A stretch of DNA of 64,000 nt, taken from assembly GCF_004804275.1 (NCBI RefSeq), contig NZ_STGI01000002.1:1-64000 (forward strand), given 5' to 3'. Both the position numbers and the translations under genes were made by a program. The DNA comes from Herbaspirillum sp. ST 5-3 (GTDB lineage: Bacteria; Pseudomonadota; Gammaproteobacteria; Burkholderiales; Burkholderiaceae_D). The notes under the pieces were generated by a model, which was given only the letters and a program-made list of their open reading frames with translations, was not told the DNA's origin and did not search any database. Position 1 is the first letter of the stretch, and each line of letters starts with the position of its first letter. Below are positions 40,806 to 50,342 of the stretch, in pieces.

Positions 40806-41186
40806 CTCAACAATCTCTGCCATATCCTGGCAACGCACGCATCGGAACATCGACGGGCGCAATGCGGAAAGGCGCATTGCCCGCCGCAAGTTCATGTTCA
40901 TCAGGACAAGCGCGTGGCCGACTGTTTTGGCTCAATAACACGGTAAATGCTGGCTTGGACAATGGCAGTCCGAGGCATATGCTGTGAAGAGTTTATTGAA
41001 CACGTAATCCGAAGCAGCACTCAAATACAAAAAACATTTTTTGCAAACCTGAATGGGTTTTTTGCATGGAGGCCGCTCGCGGCGCGACGCCGCAGACTGG
41101 CCCGACGAGATGCCGCATCCGAGGATGCGGCATGTTTGTCTGCGCGATATCCCTTCAACTCTTAAAACCGGAAAGAGATTGTGCAT
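40806..41186. other. Intergenic region upstream of the NtrC-type regulator
   Basis: No gene seen. It contains an A/T-rich imperfect palindrome at 41025-41045 (CAAAAAA...TTTTTTG), and a perfect hairpin at 41110-41133 (ATGCCGCATC-CGAG-GATGCGGCAT) 53 bases before the next start. No sigma-54 element with correct spacing was found. Confidence 0.5.
41110..41133. repeat. Perfect 10-bp hairpin ahead of the regulator gene
   Basis: ATGCCGCATC-CGAG-GATGCGGCAT. Only GTTTGTCT follows, so it is a poor terminator; a leader structure or operator is possible. Confidence 0.5.
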
Positions 41187-42584
41187 ATGCCCCATGTATT
41201 GATCGTCGATGACGATGAGAATACCCGCGAGGCGCTCGCGGCGATTACTGCTGAAGAAGGATTTACTACCGCGGTGGCGGGCACGATACGCGACGCGCAG
41301 GCGCAGATCGTGCGACAGCGACCGGATGTCGTGTTGATCGACATCAAACTGCCGGACGGAAGCGGAATGGATTTGTTCAACGATATCGAATCCCGCGCCA
41401 CGACCGAGATCGTCCTGATCACAGGGCATGCAAGTGTCGAGACGGCGGTGGAAGCACTGCGGCTTGGTGCAGCGGACTACCTGACCAAGCCGATCAATTT
41501 TCGACGTCTGAAAGGCTTGCTGTCGCGGATCCCGCGCACGGTCGACCTGAAGGAAGAAATCGGCGTGCTGCGCAGCGAGTTGCGCAGGCTCGGGCATTTC
41601 GGCCAGATGCTGGGTGCTGCGCCTGCGATGCAGAAGCTGTACAACCATATCGCGCGGGTTGCACCGACCGAAGCGACCGTGTTGCTGCTTGGCGAGAGCG
41701 GCACCGGCAAGGAACTGGCCGCGCAGACCATCCATGACCTGAGCCTGCGGCAGAAGCGCCCTTTCCTGCCGGTGAATTGCGGCGCCATCTCGCCGCAACT
41801 GATCGAAAGTGAAATATTTGGCCATGAGAAGGGAAGTTTCACGGGCGCTGACCGGCAGCACAAAGGCTATTTCGAACGTGCGAACGGCGGCACGCTTTTT
41901 CTCGACGAAATTACCGAGATGCCGGCGGAGTTGCAGGTGAAATTGCTGCGCGTGCTGGAAACCGGTTCTTTCATGCGCATCGGCAGCAACCAGGAAATCG
42001 AAACCGACGTGCGGGTCATTGCCGCAAGCAATCGCGATCCGGAAGCGGCCGTGGCGGAAGGCAGGCTGCGTCTTGATCTATATCATCGGCTGAATGTCTT
42101 CCCGCTCAAGATTCCGCCGCTTCGCGAGCGCGGCGCTGATATCGAGCTGCTGGCCCAGCATTTCCTGGAAGAGTTGAACGCGGCGCATGGGACGAACAAG
42201 GTGCTGGCGCCCGACGGGCTGGCATGCCTGAGCAATTATCACTGGCCCGGCAACGTACGCGAACTGCGCAATTACATACAGCGTGCGTTCATCCTGTCGG
42301 ATCAGACGATTGATGCCGCAGCACTGGCGCCGGTGATCACGACCCACTCGCCGGTCGGGCTGACGCTGGCGATACCAGTCGGCACCTCGCTGGCCGATGT
42401 CGATCGCAAGCTGATTTATGCCACGCTGGAGCTCTGCGGCGGCGTGAAGAAGCGTGCCGCCGACATTCTCGGGATCAGCCTCAAGACCTTGTATAACAGG
42501 CTGGAAGAATATGGTCCGTACGAGGGAATGCAGAAGAAGGAAGGCGCTTCTTCGATGCACGGCGGCAGCGATTCCTATCATTGA
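41187..42584 (+). CDS. NtrC-family sigma-54-dependent response regulator
   Basis: 465 residues. The receiver (1-~115) has VLIVDDDENTREAL, phospho-Asp in VVLIDIKLPDG (~residue 53), and Lys in YLTKPI. Then the AAA+ activator core (GESGTGKE, sigma-54 loop [18 protein letters not shown]) and a Fis HTH ([20 protein letters not shown]). ATG 41187 is preferred over GTG 41181, with GGAAAGAGA upstream. The convergent neighbouring hybrid kinase is the nearest candidate partner, though that kinase has its own receiver. Likely activator of the sigma-54-type promoters in 37-60 kb. Confidence 0.92.
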   Translation: MPHVLIVDDDENTREALAAITAEEGFTTAVAGTIRDAQAQIVRQRPDVVLIDIKLPDGSGMDLFNDIESRATTEIVLITGHASVETAVEALRLGAADYLTKPINFRRLKGLLSRIPRTVDLKEEIGVLRSELRRLGHFGQMLGAAPAMQKLYNHIARVAPTEATVLLLGESGTGKELAAQTIHDLSLRQKRPFLPVNCGAISPQLIESEIFGHEKGSFTGADRQHKGYFERANGGTLFLDEITEMPAELQVKLLRVLETGSFMRIGSNQEIETDVRVIAASNRDPEAAVAEGRLRLDLYHRLNVFPLKIPPLRERGADIELLAQHFLEELNAAHGTNKVLAPDGLACLSNYHWPGNVRELRNYIQRAFILSDQTIDAAALAPVITTHSPVGLTLAIPVGTSLADVDRKLIYATLELCGGVKKRAADILGISLKTLYNRLEEYGPYEGMQKKEGASSMHGGSDSYH

Positions 42585-42594
42585 AGGCGTTGCA

Positions 42595-42618
42595 TCCCCG
42601 GTGAGCCGTCACCGGGGA
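42595..42618. terminator. Hairpin between convergent regulator and kinase genes
   Basis: TCCCCGGTGA-GCCG-TCACCGGGGA, a perfect 10-bp stem midway between two converging stops. No T-run on either side, so termination would be weak or Rho-assisted. Confidence 0.5.
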
Positions 42619-42631
42619 ATGAATCGGCCTT

Positions 42632-45460
42632 TCATGCCCGTGCGGCCATCGCGTCAATCACGACAATCAGCTCCTCCGGCGCGACCGGCTTGGTGACGTG
42701 CATCTGAAAACCTGCCGTCAGCGCCCTGATGCGGTCCTCGCGCTGGGCGAAGGCGGTCAGCGCCAGCGCGGGCATGCGCTGCAAGGGGGTATCACCCGCC
42801 ACCGATTGCCATGCGCGGATTTTTCGCAGCACTGAATAGCCGTCTTCGCCAGGCATGGCGATATCGCAGACCAATACGTCCGGAAGATCATTGCTGGCGA
42901 GCGTACGCAGCCATTCCATCGCTTCCTGGCAGGAGCCGGCGGCGAACACCGAGCCACCGGCGCCTGCGAGGACGACGGTCAACGACTCGCGCGCTTCCTC
43001 CTGATCGTCGATCAGCAGGATGTGGACGCCTTTGAGGGAGGGCAGAGGCAGACTGTTGACGCTGCCATCTTCGCCGGCGCCGAGGGTGAGGTATTTCTCG
43101 GAGCGCATGCGCAGCGGAAAATAGACATGGAAGGTGGTGCCTTTACCTTCGCCTTCGCTCTCCGCATGGACATGCCCGCCATGCAATTCGGCCAGGTGGC
43201 GTACCAGGAACAGGCCCAGTCCCAGACCGCTATGGTCGCGCGTGCTGGAGGTGTCTTCCTGGCTGAAACGATTGAACAGATGCGGCACAAAGTCGGGTGA
43301 AATGCCCACGCCATCATCGCGCACGGTCACGGCAATTTCATCGTCGAGCTGCTCTGCATTGAGCCACACATTGCCGCCGTCCGGAGTGAACTTGATGGCG
43401 TTCGACAGCAGGTTCCAGAAGATCTGCTGCACGCGATCGGCGTCGCCTTCGATCTGCTCGCTCGTGATGCGGTACGTGCAATTGATGCTGATGTGCTTGG
43501 CGGCGGCCATCGAGCGTACGCTTTCGACGGCGGCCTGCAGCGCAGGCAGGAGCGCAAGCGGCTGCTTCACCAGTCGCAGCTTGCCGCTCATCATGCGAGT
43601 CACATCCAGCAGGTCTTCGATCAGGCGCACCTGTTGTCCGACGCCGGTCTTGATGCCCTGCAGCGCGCGCTGCGCCAGCGGCGCGGTCGAGACATCCTTT
43701 ACATAATTCTCCAGCACATGCGCCCAGCTCTGAATACCGTTCAAGGGTGCGCGCAGCTCGTGCGAGACGATGGCAAGGAACTCGTCGCGCGCGCGTGCCG
43801 CGGTTTCCGCCTGGATGCGCGCGGTGCGTTCGCGCGCCAGCAGTTCGTCGCGCTCCTTCTCCATCCTTGCGCGCTCGGTTACGTCGTAGGCGATGCCGAT
43901 CACCGATTCGATGTGGCCGTGGCGATCAATTTCCGGAATGATGCGGCCGGAAAAATAGCGCATCTGGCCGTCGATCACATAGTCGAAGTCGAGCCGTTGC
44001 TCCGTTCCGGTATCGAAAGCGGCACGTGCCGCGGCTTCCCAGGCTTGCACCACCGACAAAGGCAGGCCGAGCTCGCCCTTGGTCTTTCCGAGGTAGGCTT
44101 CGGGCTTGATGCCGGCCAGCTTTTCGATGGCGGGATTGACATAGACATGCCGCATGTCGCGGTCGATGCGCGAAATGATGTCCGGCGAATTTTCCACCAG
44201 GGTCTTGAATTCGCGTTCGCGGCGATGGAGCTGTTCTTCCGCCTCGCGCAGCTGGGTGGTATCGCTGATGGCGGCGAACAGGCCGCACACTTCGCCATGC
44301 TCGTTCAGCTCCGGCATATACATCATGTGCAGGTAGCGTTCCTCGCCTTGCGGCAGGCGCACCCTGGTTTCATGCTCCTGCGGCGCGCCACGCAGGGCGG
44401 CGTCGAGGTACTGGCGGATGCCGGCAAACATCTCCTCGCCGACAAGGTCGGAAATGCGCTTGCCGATCATGGACTCCGGATGATGGCCGAAGCGGTCGAT
44501 ATAGGCATTGTTGACGAACCGCAGGCGGTAATCGGGATCGCATTGGGCGATCAGCACCGGGAAGGCATCGGTGATCAGGCGGAGCTGTTTCTCGCGCTCG
44601 CGCAGTGTCTGTTCCGCGTTGCGGCGTTCGGTGATGTCGGTCACCATTGCGGAAAATCCGCTCACGCTGCCGTCGGCTGCGATATCGGGTGAGTACGTCG
44701 TCATGACGTGGCGTTCGCCCAGCATGTTGTGGACAGTGAGTTCATAGGTTACCTGTTCGCCGCTGAGCGCGCGCGTGATGTAGGGATAGGCCTGCGGATA
44801 GAGCGGACCAAGCACCTGGTTCAGTGTCTTGCCCACGATCTCGCTGGCCGGACGGCCGAACCAGGAACTGTAGGCGGCATTGACGAAGCGGTAGTGTTCA
44901 TCCGCATCGATGTACGCGATCAAGGCCGGCACCATGTCGGTGATCAGGCGCAAGTACTGATCCTGCTCGAACAGGGCGGCGGCAATGCGTTTGCGTGCGC
45001 TGACGTCGCGCAGCACGATGAGGCATCCGTCCGGCGTGCTGGCATCGAGGCAGGGCGTGACGATGATTTCGGCATCAATCAGGCTGCCGTCGGGCAATTG
45101 CAGTTTGTGTTCGAATGAGGCCGGGCACTCCGCCGGCAGGGAAATGTTGTGTGTTTCCTGCGCGGCTGCGCTACGTGCCTGCAGCACGTCGCCCAGCGTA
45201 CGGCCATTCACCTGATCCTGGTTGCTGTATCCGAGCAGCTTCAGCGCGGCACGATTGGTGCCGACGATACAGGCATTCCGTATCAGCAGTACGCCTTCCG
45301 AGCAGCGCTCGATCAACTGGCGATAATGCTCTTCGTCGGGTCGCGGCGCATCGTTTGAAGGAGATGTACGCATTGCGTAGGGCGAGGTGTCCTTCGGCTC
45401 CGTAAGTGAGTGATATTCATTGCCACGATTAATCAAGACCTGGTTGCTTGAGACAGCCAT
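42632..45460 (-). CDS. Soluble hybrid histidine kinase with four PAS domains
   Basis: 942 residues, no TM segments: four PAS/PAC modules in series (~47-150, ~160-285, ~290-410, ~415-540; joined by ITERRNAEQTLRERE- and LREAEEQLHRRE-type linkers), HisKA with His in IVSHELRAPLNG (~566), HATPase_c (NLLSNAIKFTP, DDGVGI, SGLGLGLFLVRHL), and a C-terminal receiver (phospho-Asp in LVCDIAMPGEDG, ~866). ATG 45460 with AGGAG 12 bases upstream; 45511 is the frame's first start. PAS repeats suggest sensing of redox, small ligands or internal metabolites. Confidence 0.9.
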   Translation of the reverse strand: MAVSSNQVLINRGNEYHSLTEPKDTSPYAMRTSPSNDAPRPDEEHYRQLIERCSEGVLLIRNACIVGTNRAALKLLGYSNQDQVNGRTLGDVLQARSAAAQETHNISLPAECPASFEHKLQLPDGSLIDAEIIVTPCLDASTPDGCLIVLRDVSARKRIAAALFEQDQYLRLITDMVPALIAYIDADEHYRFVNAAYSSWFGRPASEIVGKTLNQVLGPLYPQAYPYITRALSGEQVTYELTVHNMLGERHVMTTYSPDIAADGSVSGFSAMVTDITERRNAEQTLREREKQLRLITDAFPVLIAQCDPDYRLRFVNNAYIDRFGHHPESMIGKRISDLVGEEMFAGIRQYLDAALRGAPQEHETRVRLPQGEERYLHMMYMPELNEHGEVCGLFAAISDTTQLREAEEQLHRREREFKTLVENSPDIISRIDRDMRHVYVNPAIEKLAGIKPEAYLGKTKGELGLPLSVVQAWEAAARAAFDTGTEQRLDFDYVIDGQMRYFSGRIIPEIDRHGHIESVIGIAYDVTERARMEKERDELLARERTARIQAETAARARDEFLAIVSHELRAPLNGIQSWAHVLENYVKDVSTAPLAQRALQGIKTGVGQQVRLIEDLLDVTRMMSGKLRLVKQPLALLPALQAAVESVRSMAAAKHISINCTYRITSEQIEGDADRVQQIFWNLLSNAIKFTPDGGNVWLNAEQLDDEIAVTVRDDGVGISPDFVPHLFNRFSQEDTSSTRDHSGLGLGLFLVRHLAELHGGHVHAESEGEGKGTTFHVYFPLRMRSEKYLTLGAGEDGSVNSLPLPSLKGVHILLIDDQEEARESLTVVLAGAGGSVFAAGSCQEAMEWLRTLASNDLPDVLVCDIAMPGEDGYSVLRKIRAWQSVAGDTPLQRMPALALTAFAQREDRIRALTAGFQMHVTKPVAPEELIVVIDAMAARA

Positions 45461-45716
45461 GGTAAAAACGTACTCCTGTTTTCCAAACGCTGTGGACGCG
45501 GGACGGAACATACGGCGCTAAATGATGCAATCTGCGCCACGGCCACGGCACGATAATGCTAATGCATGTTTCGTCGCATGCACCCGGGAAACCGCAAGCA
45601 AGCCGGCGCGCTTCCTTGACGGGCGACAACGCCGCAAGGAAAACGCACCCAGTCAGGCAAGCAAGCTCCATGCTCGCATGCAGACCGTTCCACAATCCGC
45701 TTTGCGTCGCCCGCGT

Positions 45717-46622
45717 TCAGGCGGTCTTGCCGCCGACTTTCTGTTTCAGATCAGGCAACTTCAACTGCGCAAGAAAGCGGCTGAACTCTTCACCCACGGC
45801 AGGATGTTTCAGCGCAAACATGACCGCCGCTTCCATATAGCCGATCTTGCAGCCGCAGTCGTAACGGTGCCCCTTGAATTCATAGGCGAGGACGGGGTGT
45901 TCGGCGAGCATGGCGGCGATGGCGTCGGTCAGCTGGATCTCGCCACCGGTACCCGGCGTGACGTTCTCCAGGTAGTCGAAAATGTCAGGCGTGAAAATGT
46001 AGCGCCCGACCACACCGAGCGTCGATGGCGCGTTCTCGGGCTGCGGCTTCTCGACGATATCGGCGATGCGATGGATGCGCACGCCCATCGACTGCGGTCG
46101 GACGATGCCGTAGCTGGAAGTCTGGTCGAGAGGAACGTTCTGCACGCCGACCACCGAGCTGCCGTGCTGCTCGTACAGGTCGATCATCTGCTTGAGCACA
46201 GGCACGTCGGCGTCGATCAGGTCGTCCGCCAGCACGACGGCAAAGGGTTCGTCGCCGACCAGCGGACGCGCGCACAGCACCGCATGGCCGAGGCCGAGGG
46301 CTTCGCTCTGACGCACGTAGGAATAGTGCAGGTTGGCTGGCAACAGCGACTGTATCTCCTTGAGCAGTTTTACCTTGCCATGCGAAGCCAGCTCCGATTC
46401 CAGTTCATATGCCTTGTCAAAATGGTCCTCGATGGAGCGCTTGCCGCGCCCGGTCACGAAAATCATTTCGGTAATGCCTGCTGCTGCCGCTTCTTCCACG
46501 GCGTACTGAATAAGAGGCTTGTCAACGATGGGCAGCATTTCTTTTGGCGATGCCTTGGTGACGGGTAAAAAGCGCGTGCCTAAACCGGCGACAGGAAATA
46601 CTGCTTTGCGAATCTTGGTCAT
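45717..46622 (-). CDS. galU: UTP--glucose-1-phosphate uridylyltransferase
   Basis: 301 residues: [23 protein letters not shown] (nucleotide-binding), [33 protein letters not shown] (metal-binding Asp), [25 protein letters not shown], and [12 protein letters not shown]. It makes UDP-glucose, the precursor for the polysaccharide enzymes encoded around it. Minus strand; the ~1 kb gap between it and the plus-strand fusion glycosyltransferase separates divergent units. Confidence 0.95.
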   Translation of the reverse strand: MTKIRKAVFPVAGLGTRFLPVTKASPKEMLPIVDKPLIQYAVEEAAAAGITEMIFVTGRGKRSIEDHFDKAYELESELASHGKVKLLKEIQSLLPANLHYSYVRQSEALGLGHAVLCARPLVGDEPFAVVLADDLIDADVPVLKQMIDLYEQHGSSVVGVQNVPLDQTSSYGIVRPQSMGVRIHRIADIVEKPQPENAPSTLGVVGRYIFTPDIFDYLENVTPGTGGEIQLTDAIAAMLAEHPVLAYEFKGHRYDCGCKIGYMEAAVMFALKHPAVGEEFSRFLAQLKLPDLKQKVGGKTA

Positions 46623-47218
46623 TGTCGTCTCTCTTCGTACAGTGGTTGATCAAAGTCGGGAGGCGGCGAACTCTGACAGACGCAATGGGCGAGAGCAAGG
46701 AATCGCCGCGCCATGGAACGCAAACCGCATCGGCGAAAAATCCGCTGGGCGGATCTGTCAAACCAGTTGCCAGTTGCGAGAGGCGCTGTCATCTCCCATG
46801 TCCATCTGTCGCGCCTCACTTCGCCGAACTCCACGCCATGCATGGGTAACGATTACATCTGCTAGCTGTTTTTACATGTTGTTACACGTGTTCGGTATCC
46901 GCTTCCGGGCGGACCGCCGCAGTCCATCAAGGACGGCGCCTGCATCCACCTTCGCGGGCATTCCGATCAAGCAGGAAACGTACCGAGGCGGACAAACTTG
47001 GCGAACGGAAAGGAAAGCTGTACGTGTTGCGGAGAAAGTTTCTTTCCCGGGAAAAAGAGACTTGAAATGCCGCATCGAGCACAGGCGGCTCTTGCGCCTG
47101 ATCATCACCTGCCGGCATTCAATAAGTATGCTGAAGGAAACTCCATCCATGATGCGGTTTCATCTTGCCGTGCGAGGGGGTAGGGTGGCGATATGCCGGT
47201 GTAGCTTTTACCAGTGCC

Positions 47219-47226
47219 TGTAAAAA
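47219..47226 (+). promoter_or_regulatory. TGTAAAAA motif upstream of sigma-54 promoter
   Basis: TGCC-TGTAAAAATTACGG context, 62 bases upstream of the -24 element at 47288. It matches the motif near 53818 and 57956. Candidate activator-binding site. Confidence 0.35.
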
Positions 47227-47287
47227 TTACGGAAATGAAATCCCTACGGTGCAAGCACTTACCTCGTCGAAGCCGCGCCGGATTGCT

Positions 47288-47303
47288 CGGCACAGCTCTT
47301 GCG
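47288..47303 (+). promoter_or_regulatory. Sigma-54 (-24/-12) promoter before the fusion glycosyltransferase
   Basis: CGGCACAGCTCTTGCG: only the first base deviates from TGGCAC-N5-TTGC, with exact GG-N10-GC. Predicted start near 47314, 330 bases before the gene. Confidence 0.62.
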
Positions 47304-47643
47304 TCAGCAAGTCGCAATGCGTTGACCGTGTGCGAAGCAACAGACTCGGCGTTTGCACGTTCTCTGCAAGGCTTTGCCGCACTGCATTCCGCCATCGCAT
47401 GCAGACGGGTTTCCGTGCGTGTGCGTCAGCAAGCTTCTTTCAACACCCACATATTGCATCCGACATGATGATCGCTGCTTCCGACAGACCGCCTTGCCTG
47501 CGCTGGATGCGTGGCGCTGTGGAATCGCAGTCTTTCATGCATTCGCATGGCGCGCGGCGCGCAGCGCTTGCCGTGCGTCCCTCCACGACGTCATGCGCAG
47601 GGGCTCGACCGACATTTTCGACATTTCATGGCAAGGAGATAGC

Positions 47644-50265
47644 ATGGCTTCTGCAATTATCGTTTTTTCGCATCTGCGCTGGGACTTCGTTTTTCAGCGC
47701 CCGCAACACCTGTTGTCGCGCCTGGCCGCGCAATATCCGATCGTATTCGTCGAAGAACCAGTCTGCCACGAGAGCAACACCTTCCTGACCACCTATTCGC
47801 CGGCACCCAATGTCCTGATATGCCAGCCGCACACGCCGGTGAACATGCCCGGTTTTCACGACGATCAGCTGCCATATCTGCAGAAGCTGCTGCGCCAGCT
47901 GGTGCGCGACTACCACGACCACATCGCCTGGTTCTATACGCCGATGGCGCTGCCGCTGCTGCAGGAAATGCAGCCACGCCTGGTGGTCTACGACTGCATG
48001 GACGAACTGGCCTCTTTCAAGAATGCGCCGAAACAGCTTCTGCAACGGGAGAGCGCCTTGCTGAAGGTGGCCGACATCGTCTTCACCGGAGGGCAGAGCC
48101 TGTATCGCTCGAAGCGCGACCGCCATCCGAATGTGCACTGCTTTCCCAGCAGCGTCGACGCGACGCATTTCGTGCAGGCGCTGGACCGAAGCAATTCGCA
48201 TCCCGCACACAAGGACATTCCCGGCCCGCGCCTGGGGTACTACGGGGTCATCGATGAGCGCTTCGACACGGAGCTGATAGCCAAGCTGGCGGACGCGCAT
48301 TCGTCCTGGCAGGTGGTGCTGGTCGGTCCGGTGGTGAAGATCGATCCCGCCACGCTGCCACAGCGCACGAATATCCATTATCTCGGGCAGCAACCCTATC
48401 ACTCGCTGCCGAATTTCCTCGCGGGTTGGGACGTCTGCCTGCTACCTTTTGCGCTGAACGAGGCGACGCGTTTCATCAGCCCGACCAAGACGCTGGAATA
48501 CATGGCCGCGGAACTGCCGATCGTCAGCACGCCGGTCACCGACGTTGCCGAGGCATACAGCGATATCGTCACCATCGCGGATGATGCGCCGGCTTTCATC
48601 GCGGCCTGCGAAGCGGCGCTGCTGGCGTCCCCGGAAGAGCAGGACAGAATGATCACAGCGATGCGCCGGGTGCTGGCATCGACATCCTGGGATTCGACCG
48701 TGGAGAAGATGCGCGCGCTGCTCGACAGCACGCCGCGCCGCCAGCCGGGAACGCTCACGGTGTCGACACCCGACGAGCCGGTGGTCAACCTCAATCGCCT
48801 GCGCCAGCATGAAGCGCTCAAGTTCGCCCGCACCGCCATCATTGGTGCCGGTCCGACCGGCTTGAGCGCGGCTTATCACCTCGGGCATGACGCGGTCCTG
48901 CTGGAGCGCAATTCCATGGTCGGCGGATGGTGCCGCTCGATCAAGGACAATGGCTTCACCTTCGACTACGCCGGGCACATCATGTTTTCCAACGACCCTT
49001 ATGTGTTGGAGTTGTACGACCTGCTGCTCGGTTCCAACGTGCACTGGCAAGACCGTGAAGCCTGGGTGTACAGCAAGAACGTCTACACGCGCTATCCCTT
49101 TCAAGGGGCGCTGTACGGCTTGCCGCCCGACGTCATCAAGGAATGCATCACCGGCGCAATCGAGGCGCGCTTCGGCAGCCTGAGCAAGTCCGGTGCCGGT
49201 ACCGGGCCCGCCACCGGTCCTTCAAAAGCGCGCGCACAGGATTGCTGCGCCGACGGCGGCGTCGCCTTGCCGGATTCGAAGGTTGCGGCGCTGGAGCGAC
49301 GCAACCCGGCCAATTTCGAGGAATTCATTTATCAAGTGTGGGGCGCGGGCATCGCGAAGCATTTTGCGATTCCCTACAATCGCAAGCTGTGGGCCGTGCC
49401 TCTGAACGAGATGGAAACTTCATGGCTGGGCGGGCGCGTACCCTTGCCGAACCTGGAGGAAATCATCGACGGCGCGCTGCAGCCTGTCGGCAAGCCGATG
49501 GGGCCCAACGCGCGCTTCGGCTATCCCTTGCGCGGCGGCTTTCAGGCGCTGATGTCCGGCTTCGTGCCGCACATCAAAGGCACCGTCGAGCTGAATGCGG
49601 AAGTGACACACATTTCGCCGAAGCAGCGCATCATCGCGCTGGCGGATGGCCGCCGCTATCAGTACGACAATCTGATCAGCACCATGCCCTTGCCGGAACT
49701 GGTCAGGATGATCGGCGATGAAGCGCCCGACGAGGTCAGGCAGGCGGCCAAGGGGCTCAAGCATATCTCGGTGCGCTGCGTGAATCTGGGGGTGGCGCGC
49801 GAGAACATCACCGACAAGCATTGGATCTACTATCCGGAAGACACGATCTTCCATCGCATTTTTGTCCAGGGCAACGCCAGCCCCGAATGCAACGCGCCCG
49901 GCGGTTTCGGCATCACCTGCGAGATTAGCTATTCGCCGAAGTGGAAGCCATTGCCGGCCAGTGGCAAGGAATTGATTGATCGCTGCATTCAGGATTGCAT
50001 CAAGGTCGGCATGTTCCGTCCGGACGACAAGATCATTGCCGCCAACGAAATCGACATGCCTTACGGCTATGTGGTGTATGACCATGCGCGCGCCAAGAAC
50101 GTGGACATCATCAAGTCCTGGCTGGCCATGCACGACATCATCCTCGCCGGGCGCTACAGCGAATGGGAGTATTACAACTCGGATCATGCCTTCATTGCGG
50201 GCAAGAAGGCAGCCGAGGCAGTGAAGTGGGTCGAGCCGAAGAAAAGCGCGCTCGCCGCCGAGTAG
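47644..50265 (+). CDS. Fused glycosyltransferase / UDP-galactopyranose-mutase-like flavoprotein
   Basis: 873 residues, two enzymes in one chain. Residues 1-~385 are a GT4-like glycosyltransferase (HLRWDFVFQRPQHLLSRLA, YDCMDELASF, GYYGVIDERFD, FALNEATRFISPTKTLEYMAAELPIVSTPV). Residues ~395-873 are an FAD-binding oxidoreductase of the protoporphyrinogen-oxidase/UGM type (AIIGAGPTGLSAAYHLG, MVGGWCRSIKDNGFTFDYAGHIMF, RYPFQGALYGLP, NRKLWAVPLNEMETSWLGGRVP), with a ~30-residue low-complexity insert near residues 515-550. Likely makes an unusual sugar or glycan step in surface polysaccharide synthesis. ATG 47644 follows AAGGAGAT; the open frame further 5' is leader. Confidence 0.85.
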   Translation: MASAIIVFSHLRWDFVFQRPQHLLSRLAAQYPIVFVEEPVCHESNTFLTTYSPAPNVLICQPHTPVNMPGFHDDQLPYLQKLLRQLVRDYHDHIAWFYTPMALPLLQEMQPRLVVYDCMDELASFKNAPKQLLQRESALLKVADIVFTGGQSLYRSKRDRHPNVHCFPSSVDATHFVQALDRSNSHPAHKDIPGPRLGYYGVIDERFDTELIAKLADAHSSWQVVLVGPVVKIDPATLPQRTNIHYLGQQPYHSLPNFLAGWDVCLLPFALNEATRFISPTKTLEYMAAELPIVSTPVTDVAEAYSDIVTIADDAPAFIAACEAALLASPEEQDRMITAMRRVLASTSWDSTVEKMRALLDSTPRRQPGTLTVSTPDEPVVNLNRLRQHEALKFARTAIIGAGPTGLSAAYHLGHDAVLLERNSMVGGWCRSIKDNGFTFDYAGHIMFSNDPYVLELYDLLLGSNVHWQDREAWVYSKNVYTRYPFQGALYGLPPDVIKECITGAIEARFGSLSKSGAGTGPATGPSKARAQDCCADGGVALPDSKVAALERRNPANFEEFIYQVWGAGIAKHFAIPYNRKLWAVPLNEMETSWLGGRVPLPNLEEIIDGALQPVGKPMGPNARFGYPLRGGFQALMSGFVPHIKGTVELNAEVTHISPKQRIIALADGRRYQYDNLISTMPLPELVRMIGDEAPDEVRQAAKGLKHISVRCVNLGVARENITDKHWIYYPEDTIFHRIFVQGNASPECNAPGGFGITCEISYSPKWKPLPASGKELIDRCIQDCIKVGMFRPDDKIIAANEIDMPYGYVVYDHARAKNVDIIKSWLAMHDIILAGRYSEWEYYNSDHAFIAGKKAAEAVKWVEPKKSALAAE

Positions 50266-50270
50266 GGCGG

Positions 50271-50286
50271 TGGCACGCGGCTTGCT
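50271..50286 (+). promoter_or_regulatory. Sigma-54 (-24/-12) promoter, perfect consensus
   Basis: TGGCACGCGGCTTGCT matches TGGCACG-N4-TTGCW at every defined base. It starts six bases after the fusion gene stop and lies 57 bases before the PRC-barrel start. The best sigma-54 site found in the window. Confidence 0.8.
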
Positions 50287-50342
50287 GCATGGTTCCACAT
50301 GAACGCCTCTGGTGGGAACCGGATGTTTGCAAAGGAGGAAGC

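Larger units (their letters stand above)
46623..47643. other. 1-kb intergenic region between galU and the fusion gene
   Basis: ORFs here are short, overlap on both strands and have no recognisable motif, so I call none. It holds TGTAAAAA motifs on the minus strand (46869-46876) and plus strand (47219-47226), a sigma-54-type promoter at 47288-47303, and a repeated 11-mer GCGTCAGCAAG (47301 and ~47427). This leaves a ~330-base 5' leader for the fusion gene. A small RNA or peptide cannot be excluded. Confidence 0.5.

Noticed and set aside
43493-44692. 399-residue plus-strand frame inside the hybrid kinase
   Set aside because: The kinase on the other strand has full domain motifs; this frame has none.
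45552-45566. GGCACGATAATGC near the hybrid kinase start
   Set aside because: Nine instead of ten bases between GG and GC, and it points away from the kinase gene.
46998-47183. 61-residue frame with CTCCGESFFPGKK in the galU gap
   Set aside because: Short, no ribosome site or family; overlapped by other open frames on both strands.
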